Assembly: GCA_900556405.1 (NCBI GenBank)
Contig: USPB01000052.1
Coordinates: 1-10,927, forward strand
Length of the DNA: 10,927 bases
Source of the DNA: an uncultured Actinomyces sp.
GTDB lineage: Bacteria; Actinomycetota; Actinomycetes; Actinomycetales; Actinomycetaceae
Direction of reading: 5' to 3'
Part shown: positions 6,235 through 10,927 of the stretch, one piece after another
How positions within the stretch are numbered: the first letter of the stretch is position 1
How the letters are laid out: each line of letters starts with the position of its first letter
Made by a program: the position numbers and the translations under genes
Notes under the pieces: generated by a model
What the model was told of the DNA's origin: nothing
The model's input: only the letters and a program-made list of their open reading frames with translations
Database searches by the model: none

Positions 6235-7539
6235 TCACAGCTGCGAGGACAGCATCCCGCACCAGCGGGCGTGCCATGCGGAGGCTGACACGTCGGTGAG
6301 CGAGGCAACTTGATCGATGACCGCGCGCAGGCGCACGCCGTCGTCGGAGGCGGCCCGCCACTGCGCGGCGAACACCGGCTCGAGAGCGTCGGCCCCGGCC
6401 TCGTACAGCGCGTCGACGAGGTCGGCCAGGAGCGTGCGCTGCTGGTAGTACACCGGCTCACTCTCGCGCGGGCTCATCACGTAGTGGACGGCCATGCCCT
6501 TGAGGATCTGGATCTCGGCGCGCACCTGGCGCGGCACGACGAGGTCCGCGCGGTAGCGGCCCAGCGGCTCGTCCCCGAAGGTTTCGCGCGTGGCGGCCAC
6601 GGTCGCCGAGCAGAAGCGGCCGATCAGCTCACTCGTCGCGTCCTTCAGGTGCGCGAGGGAGGCGTAGGACCCGTCGAAAGAGCGCAGCCACACGGGCATG
6701 GACACGATCCGCTCGAGAGCCTCCTCCAGGTCCGAGCGCGCCACGGACGCCCCGTACCAGTCCAGGGTCGAGGCCACGACCGCCGAGCAGTGCGCGTCGT
6801 CGAAGAGATCGGAGGGATCTAGCTTGCGGGTCGCGACAGCGTCCTCCACGTCGTGCACCGAGTAGGCGATATCGTCCGACAGGTCCATGATCTGGGCCTC
6901 CAGACACCGCCTGCCAGCCGGCGCGCCCTGACGCATCCACGCGAACACGGGCGCATCGTCGGGGTACACGGAGTACTTGCGGGTCGACTTGGCCAGGTCC
7001 GGGCCACCGGCCTTGACCCACGGGTACTTGCAGATCGCGTCCAGGGTCGCCCGCGTCAGGTTCAGGCCCGCGGGAACGCCGCCCGCGCCGATGACCTTGG
7101 GCTCTAGGCGCGTGACGACGCGCAGGGTCTGGGCGTTGCCCTCAAAACCGCCGATCGAGGCGGCCGCCGCGTCCAGCGCGCGCTCGCCGTTGTGCCCGAA
7201 GGGCGGATGCCCGAGGTCGTGGGACAGGCACGCCGCGTCCACGACGTCCGGGTCGGCCCCCAGCTCCTTGCCGAGCTCGCGGCCCACCTGGGCGACCTCG
7301 AGGGAGTGCGTGAGGCGGGTGCGCACAAAATCGTCCGAGATCGGGCCCAGCACCTGCGTCTTTTCGCCGAGGCGACGCAGCGCCGAGGAGTGGAGGATGC
7401 GCGCGCGGTCGCGCTCGAACTCGGTGCGCTCGGAGGACTTGTGGTCCTCGGGCACCCAGCGCTCGGAATCGGTAGACGCGTACGGGCGGCGCGCGTCGCC
7501 GCCATCAACACCGGGGATTGCCAAGGAAAACTCATTCAC
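6235..7539 (-). CDS. dgt: Deoxyguanosinetriphosphate triphosphohydrolase-like protein (HD superfamily)
   Basis: A 434-residue dNTP triphosphohydrolase that would split dGTP (or other dNTPs) into deoxynucleoside and triphosphate, tuning the dNTP pool. The HD metal site is visible as RTRLTHSLEV (His78), SHDLGHPPFGHNGE (His107-Asp108, also His111 and His116) and MDLSDDIAYSVHDVEDAV (metal Asp in 222-223). GGFEGNAQTLR (130-140) is the dGTPase family signature. The start is GTG at 7539: a nearby ATG in another frame (7535) and one at 7547 that stops at once are excluded by the protein reading. No ribosome site precedes the GTG, but TAACAT stands six bases before it, indicating leaderless translation. 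It heads a leftward cluster with dnaG (46-base gap) and luxS, fitting the dgt-dnaG pairing seen in many Actinobacteria. Confidence 0.95.
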   Translation of the reverse strand: MNEFSLAIPGVDGGDARRPYASTDSERWVPEDHKSSERTEFERDRARILHSSALRRLGEKTQVLGPISDDFVRTRLTHSLEVAQVGRELGKELGADPDVVDAACLSHDLGHPPFGHNGERALDAAAASIGGFEGNAQTLRVVTRLEPKVIGAGGVPAGLNLTRATLDAICKYPWVKAGGPDLAKSTRKYSVYPDDAPVFAWMRQGAPAGRRCLEAQIMDLSDDIAYSVHDVEDAVATRKLDPSDLFDDAHCSAVVASTLDWYGASVARSDLEEALERIVSMPVWLRSFDGSYASLAHLKDATSELIGRFCSATVAATRETFGDEPLGRYRADLVVPRQVRAEIQILKGMAVHYVMSPRESEPVYYQQRTLLADLVDALYEAGADALEPVFAAQWRAASDDGVRLRAVIDQVASLTDVSASAWHARWCGMLSSQL

Positions 7540-7545
7540 GGGGCC

Positions 7546-7551
7546 ATGTTA
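7546..7551 (-). promoter_or_regulatory. -10 element of a leaderless promoter for dgt
   Basis: On the minus strand TAACAT fits TANNNT and is followed by exactly six bases (GGCCCC) and the GTG start at 7539, which would be the first transcribed base. No Shine-Dalgarno sequence is present and no -35 similarity is seen 16-18 bases upstream. The geometry is the same as at 2187-2199. Confidence 0.6.
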
Positions 7552-7660
7552 CGCGGACCGCGCCCACCCCGAGAGCGCGCCACGGCCTCGTCGGCCAACA
7601 CACGAGGATGCTCACACCAACTCCCCTCCCCCGTGCGCTCCGCCAAGCGCGACGCGTCCT

Positions 7661-7682
7661 TTCATGAGAATCTCCTCATGAA
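7661..7682. promoter_or_regulatory. Inverted repeat, operator-like, upstream of the Asp-tailed protein gene
   Basis: TTCATGAG (7661-7668) and CTCATGAA (7675-7682) are perfect 8-bp inverted arms around AATCTC. The spacing (14 bases centre to centre) suits a dimeric regulator rather than a terminator: the arms are AT-balanced and no T-run follows. It lies ~58 bases before the ATG at 7740. A possible promoter, TTCATG (7661-7666) with CACAAT (7685-7690) at 18-base spacing, would overlap it. The neighbouring response regulator is one candidate ligand. Confidence 0.45.
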
Positions 7683-7739
7683 GACACAATGGGACTCTCA
7701 CGGTCCGCATCCATCCTGGTATCGATGAAAGGAGTACAC

Positions 7740-8120
7740 ATGTCAGAACGCATGCGTGTGATCTGGGCTATCGGCCTCATCGCTGCCGTCGGTTGCGGCG
7801 CTTTCTTCGGCCTGCGTGCCCTCGCGGCCGGAGGCCAGCAGACCACGATAGAGTCCGGCCTCTCTGTCCCCGCCCAGTCCGACGGTGCGGGCCCCCAATC
7901 CGCCCCGGTCGTCGCGGCCACCGAGGAGCCGACACCGACCCCGGAGCCGGCCCCCGAGCCCACCAGCGAGGCCCCGGCGCCCGCACCCACGCCCGCGCCG
8001 GTCGCGACGAACCCCTACTACGTCGCCCCCACCTCACCGCAGCGCGCCGTCCCCAATGACGACGATGACGATGACGACGACGATCACGACGACGACACCA
8101 ACGACGACACCGACGACTGA
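7740..8120 (+). CDS. Small exported or membrane-anchored protein with Pro-rich stalk and poly-Asp tail
   Basis: The protein has 126 residues and no family I recognise. A short basic N-terminus (MSERMR) leads into a hydrophobic helix at ~7-24, followed by FFGLRALAAG (22-31). The protein would be either anchored outside-facing or cut after an Ala-x-Ala-like site near residues 28-30. Residues ~64-89 are a PEPT/PAPT-type stalk of alternating Pro with Ala, Glu and Thr, typical of cell-wall-spanning linkers. The tail at 107-126 has 16 Asp, 1 His, 2 Thr and 1 Asn, ending at the stop codon, and would bind divalent cations. I chose ATG 7740 because AAAGGAG (about 7727-7733) stands 7 bases before it; Met at 7725 in the same frame lacks a ribosome site. 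The gene is convergent with the two-component system. Confidence 0.8.
   Translation: MSERMRVIWAIGLIAAVGCGAFFGLRALAAGGQQTTIESGLSVPAQSDGAGPQSAPVVAATEEPTPTPEPAPEPTSEAPAPAPTPAPVATNPYYVAPTSPQRAVPNDDDDDDDDDHDDDTNDDTDD
8058..8117 (+). repeat. GAC/GAT trinucleotide-rich tract encoding the Asp tail
   Basis: Twenty codons, of which 16 are GAC or GAT (nine in a row at 8058-8084), form an imperfect triplet repeat at the very 3' end of the small gene. Such tracts can change length by slippage; here every three-base change would lengthen or shorten the acidic tail without a frameshift. Confidence 0.85.
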
Positions 8121-8126
8121 GCGCGC

Positions 8127-8157
8127 GGGGTACCGGTATCAGAGGAGCCGGTACCCC
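8127..8157. terminator. Hairpin between convergent genes, overlapping the response-regulator stop
   Basis: GGGGTACCGG (8127-8136) and CCGGTACCCC (8148-8157) form a perfect 10-bp stem with an 11-base loop. The left arm follows the stop of the rightward small gene by 6 bases. The right arm codes for the last residues of the response regulator, whose stop codon (8139-8141) is in the loop. It may end transcription from both sides, but neither strand has a T-run. Confidence 0.5.
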
Positions 8158-8798
8158 ATGCCGCGCACCGTTTCGAAGTAGTCTTTACCGATTTTTTGGC
8201 GAAGGTAGGACAGGTACACGTCCACCACATTGGACGCGCCATCGAAGTCGATGCCCCACACGGCCGAGAGCAGCTGCTCGCGGCTGAACACCTGTCCCGG
8301 ATTGCGCATGAAGGTTTCGAGCAGAGTGAACTCGCGGGCGGACAGATCCACCCATTCCTCGCCCACGCAGGCGCGCCTCGTCTTCAGGTCGAGCACGAGC
8401 GATCCCCGGGTCAGCGTCATCGCGCTGGACGTGGGCGTCTCTTCGCGCAGGCGCAGGCGCACGCGTGCCAGCAGCTCTTCGAAGGAGAAGGGCTTGGGCA
8501 CGTAGTCGTCGGCCCCGCCCTCGAGCCCGGCCACACGGTCGGCAACAGAACTGCGCGCCGTCAGCATGATGACGGGCATGCCCACGCCCTGGCCTCGAAT
8601 CTGCTCGAGGACCTCGAAGCCGTCGATGTCGGGCAGGCCCACGTCCAGGAGCATGAGGGCGCCCCGGCCCTGCAGGGCGGCTTCGACGGCCTCGGATCCC
8701 GTGGAGTAGATCTCCGGGACGAAGCCGGCGGCGCGCAGTCCTTTGGCGACGAAGGCAGCGATCCGGGCCTCGTCCTCAACGATGAGAATGGTCGTCAT
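8139..8798 (-). CDS. OmpR/PhoB-type response regulator
   Basis: The 219-residue protein has a receiver domain (1-~118) and a winged-helix DNA-binding domain (~127-219). The receiver has the acidic pair Glu8/Asp9, phospho-acceptor Asp52 (LMLLDVGLPDIDGFEV), Thr80 and Lys102 (PKPFSFEELLAR). The output domain shows the typical LSAREFTLLETFMRNPGQVFSREQL core (cited as ~152-176), VVDVYLSYLRQKIG and the terminal VRGMGYRL. It is the partner of the histidine kinase, whose TGA overlaps this ATG (ATGA), with AGGAGAG about 7 bases before the start inside the kinase gene, so both are co-translated. Target genes are unknown; the adjacent Asp-tailed protein gene with its inverted repeat is one candidate, as is autoregulation. 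Confidence 0.95.
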   Translation of the reverse strand: MTTILIVEDEARIAAFVAKGLRAAGFVPEIYSTGSEAVEAALQGRGALMLLDVGLPDIDGFEVLEQIRGQGVGMPVIMLTARSSVADRVAGLEGGADDYVPKPFSFEELLARVRLRLREETPTSSAMTLTRGSLVLDLKTRRACVGEEWVDLSAREFTLLETFMRNPGQVFSREQLLSAVWGIDFDGASNVVDVYLSYLRQKIGKDYFETVRGMGYRLL

Positions 8799-10237
8799 GA
8801 TGTCTCTCCTGACGCGCCGCAGGGGCGCAGAGGGATCACCAGGGTGAAGGTCGAGCCCACCCCCGGTGTCGATTCAATGTCGAGGTGCCCGCCGTGGGCG
8901 CGGGCGATAGATTCCACGATATTCAGGCCCAGGCCGGACCCGGCAACGCTCTCGGTGCCCGCGGTGCCGCGCACGAAGCGCTGACGCACGCACTCAATGT
9001 CATCCGGGGCAATGCCGACGCCGCGGTCGCGCACCCACAGGCGTGCCCACTGCGAGTCCGTGCCCGATCCGATTGCGATGAGCGTGCCGTCGGCCGAGTA
9101 TTGGACGGCGTTTTGCGCGAGTTGGAGCCACGCCTGGGTGATGCGTGTCGGGTCGAGGCAGCAGGTGACCTGCGCGGCCTCGCCGAGGGTCCACTGGCGA
9201 TCTCCCAGGGCGCGGGCCTTGTCCAGGACCGCCTCGGTGAGGGCGGCAAGGTCCGTGGATGCGAGGTTCGCGGTGTCCGAGGCCCGGGCAAGCTCGAGCA
9301 GGTCGCCGACGAGGGTGCCCATCCGGTCGATCTCGTCGATAACGAGCGCGCGGGTCTCGACCACGTCGTCGTGGTCGTCGGGATCGAGGAGTTCCATGTG
9401 GCCGCGCACGACCGTGATCGGGGTGCGCAGCTCGTGGCTGACATCGTCGAGGAGCTCGCGCCTGGCGACAACCGCAGTCTCGACCCGGTCCAGCATCCTG
9501 TTCACCGCTCCTGCCAGACCAGACAGGTCGTCGTTGCCGCGCACGGGAACGCGGGTCGTCAGGTCGGACTCGCCGATCGAGTCGGTGGCGCGGCGCAGCT
9601 CGCCGATGGGGCGCAGCAGGCGCGTCACCGAGAACCAGGCAAAAGGTACGACGAGGACGAGGGTGCCGAGCGCGGCAACCACGTAGAGAACCATCGCAGA
9701 GTGTGTCGATTCCCCGTAGCCGCGCATGTCGATCGCGTGGACGAGGGCCGCGTTGCTGGACGGACCCGCGATCGGCACGACGATGAGCCGGTAGGTCATC
9801 GTCGTGGTCGTATGCGTGGTGATGATGGTGTCCGTGCCCGTCGTCAGGGGCGCAACGTAGGCCACCAGCTCCGCGTCGTCCTCGATGTGCAGACGCGGCT
9901 CCTGGGAGGGCAGCCAGTACAGGGTCCCGTCGACGAAGCCGACCTCACCGGCGTACGTGCCCGCGTAGGTTCGCGCCAGGTGCAGTCGCACTATCTCCGA
10001 GGGGTCGGTGAGAGCCACGCCCGTCTCGGGGTTGGTCCCGCCTTCGACGAGGTCTTGGAGCGCGATCTTGGATTGATGCAGCCGATCCACGGCGCGGGCG
10101 TCGAGGGCACGCTGCTGGAGGATGAAGACAAGCACGCCGGAGACGGTAAGCGCAGCACCCGCCACCAGGATCACCGCGGCGATGATCCTGGTGCGGATGC
10201 TAACGGACACGCCCGCGCGCGTGTTCTGCTTGCTCAT
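8795..10237 (-). CDS. Membrane sensor histidine kinase
   Basis: The 480-residue kinase has TM1 at ~17-39, an extracytoplasmic sensor region ~40-180 with a Thr-rich run (ITTHTTTTMT, 139-148), TM2 at ~181-203 and a HAMP linker (~204-256). The HisKA H-box LLDDVSHELRTPIT (262-275) carries phospho-accepting His268. The ATPase domain has the N-box LAQNAVQYS (Asn376), G1 DRGVGIAP (404-411) and G2 GSGLGLNIV (433-441). It would phosphorylate the response regulator encoded next. The signal is unknown and the sensor region matches no named sensor domain that I recognise. ATG 10237 is chosen because the basic N-terminus and TM1 follow at once; the frame's extension to 10429 lies inside the preceding gene. 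The ribosome site is weak (GAGG, 3 bases away). The previous gene ends 53 bases upstream, so co-transcription with it is possible. Confidence 0.94.
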   Translation of the reverse strand: MSKQNTRAGVSVSIRTRIIAAVILVAGAALTVSGVLVFILQQRALDARAVDRLHQSKIALQDLVEGGTNPETGVALTDPSEIVRLHLARTYAGTYAGEVGFVDGTLYWLPSQEPRLHIEDDAELVAYVAPLTTGTDTIITTHTTTTMTYRLIVVPIAGPSSNAALVHAIDMRGYGESTHSAMVLYVVAALGTLVLVVPFAWFSVTRLLRPIGELRRATDSIGESDLTTRVPVRGNDDLSGLAGAVNRMLDRVETAVVARRELLDDVSHELRTPITVVRGHMELLDPDDHDDVVETRALVIDEIDRMGTLVGDLLELARASDTANLASTDLAALTEAVLDKARALGDRQWTLGEAAQVTCCLDPTRITQAWLQLAQNAVQYSADGTLIAIGSGTDSQWARLWVRDRGVGIAPDDIECVRQRFVRGTAGTESVAGSGLGLNIVESIARAHGGHLDIESTPGVGSTFTLVIPLRPCGASGETS

Positions 10238-10290
10238 GACCTCATTGTCCGGGTTATCTCCGAGGTATGCACCCGGGCGCGACCCGCGTA

Positions 10291-10927
10291 TCACCGTCCA
10301 ATTCCCACGTGGGTCCAACCGGCGGCGTTCCACGCCTCGCGGTCCAGCGCGTTGCGCCCGTCCACGATGGTGCGCGAGCGCACGAGCGGGCCGATGGCAG
10401 CCGGATCCATGTTGACGAACTGGCTCCATTCGGTGGCCAGGACGACCAGGTCAGCGTCGGTCAGCGCCGCGTGCATATCCTCCACCATCGTCAGGTGGGG
10501 CTTATGGGCGGCCGCGTTGGTCAGGGCGATCGGGTCGGTGACGCGCACGTTGGCGCCGCGCTCGTGCAGGCGCGAGGCGACGTCCAGGGCGGGCGAGTCG
10601 CGTACATCGTCCGTGTCGGGCTTGAAGGAGGCACCGAGGACGGTGATGTTCTTGCCCGTCACAGACCCACCCAGCGCGGCCTCGGCGGCGGCGACCGCAC
10701 GGGTGCGACCACGGGTGTTGATCGCGTCGACTTCCTTCAGGAAGGCCACCGATTCACCCTTGTTGAGTTCCTCGGCGCGCGCCACGAAGGCACGGATGTC
10801 CTTGGGAAGGCAGCCGCCGCCAAAGCCGATGCCGGCGCCGAGGGCGCGACGTCCGATGCGCTCGTCGTGCCCGAGGGCCTGGGCGAGCATCGTCACGTCG
10901 GCGCAGGTGACGTCGCAGATCTCGGCC
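10291..10927 (-). CDS. ugd: UDP-glucose 6-dehydrogenase, C-terminal part (start beyond right edge)
   Basis: About 211 codons are in the window; the N-terminal NAD-binding domain lies off the right edge. The enzyme oxidises UDP-glucose to UDP-glucuronate with two NAD+, feeding capsule, exopolysaccharide or cell-wall glycan synthesis. The visible part starts inside the central domain (AEICDVTCADVTMLAQALG) and holds the catalytic-cysteine loop GIGFGGGCLPKDIRAF; the usual form is GFGGSCFPKD, and the cysteine and lysine are both kept. It continues with the C-terminal UDP-binding domain (ITVLGASFKPDTDDVRDSPA, TDADLVVLATEWSQF, IVDGRNALD). The GDP-mannose dehydrogenase of the same superfamily is less likely given this spacing. 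The stop is at 10291-10293, 53 bases before the sensor kinase start, with no clear terminator between. Confidence 0.93.
   Translation of the reverse strand, partial: AEICDVTCADVTMLAQALGHDERIGRRALGAGIGFGGGCLPKDIRAFVARAEELNKGESVAFLKEVDAINTRGRTRAVAAAEAALGGSVTGKNITVLGASFKPDTDDVRDSPALDVASRLHERGANVRVTDPIALTNAAAHKPHLTMVEDMHAALTDADLVVLATEWSQFVNMDPAAIGPLVRSRTIVDGRNALDREAWNAAGWTHVGIGR

Noticed and set aside
6189..6461. 91-codon N-terminal extension of DnaG
   Set aside because: It lies within dgt out of frame; primases begin with the residues encoded from 6188, which has a ribosome site.
7586..7608. CCTCGT/ACGAGG inverted repeat with a 10-base loop
   Set aside because: The stem is only 6 bp, has a long loop and no T-run; it is expected by chance in GC-rich DNA and is upstream, not downstream, of the genes on both sides.
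10255..10290. Possible terminator between ugd and the kinase
   Set aside because: Only a 4-bp CGGG/CCCG stem without a T-run is visible, too weak to call.
10238..10429. 64-codon N-terminal extension of the sensor kinase
   Set aside because: It overlaps the certain C-terminus of ugd and does not resemble a kinase N-terminus; basic residues and TM1 follow the ATG at 10237.
1..10927. CRISPR array, tRNA, rRNA, insertion sequence or prophage
   Set aside because: No regularly spaced repeats, cloverleaf sequences, transposase/integrase motifs or terminal inverted repeats were seen on either strand.

Overview
The window is GC-rich, densely coded DNA typical of an actinobacterium. Ordinary housekeeping genes of that phylum, short intergenic gaps, GTG starts and two apparently leaderless genes all fit. 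A member of the Actinomycetaceae (Actinomyces/Schaalia type) is my best guess, because LuxS is present and encoded directly after DnaG, but this is inference and no taxonomic marker gene is present. The window looks chromosomal: no insertion sequence, integrase, phage gene, CRISPR array, rRNA or tRNA was seen.

Layout. 1-493 (-): N-terminal part of an ABC exporter-fold permease, with a DtxR/IdeR-like iron box in front of it (about 530-552). 591-633: intrinsic terminator of the next gene. 653-1801 (-): ilvE, branched-chain aminotransferase, preceded by a 19-codon candidate leader ORF (1823-1882). 2199-2699 (+): uncharacterised 166-aa protein, probably leaderless. 2763-3551 (-): TraX-family membrane protein. 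3735-7539 (-): the cluster dgt (dGTPase, leaderless GTG start) - dnaG (primase) - luxS (S-ribosylhomocysteine lyase), closed by a strong hairpin at 3691-3716. 7740-8120 (+): small exported or anchored protein with a Pro-rich stalk and a poly-Asp C-terminus, behind a perfect 8-bp inverted repeat. 8139-10237 (-): a two-component system, histidine kinase first, overlapping the OmpR-type response regulator. 10291-10927 (-): C-terminal part of UDP-glucose 6-dehydrogenase, running off the right edge.

How they work together. dgt and dnaG both serve DNA replication (dNTP pool, priming), and luxS is translationally joined to the end of dnaG, so methyl-cycle detoxification/AI-2 production may follow replication-gene expression. 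The two-component system sits tail-to-tail with the acidic surface protein; a regulatory link is plausible but unproven. ilvE may be controlled by its short upstream ORF, which carries Leu/Ile codons rare in this genome and whose ribosome binding site can fold into a hairpin.

I see no clearly new multi-gene system. The most unusual signals are the ilvE upstream ORF, the Asp-tailed surface protein with its operator-like repeat, and the two leaderless promoters with identical geometry.
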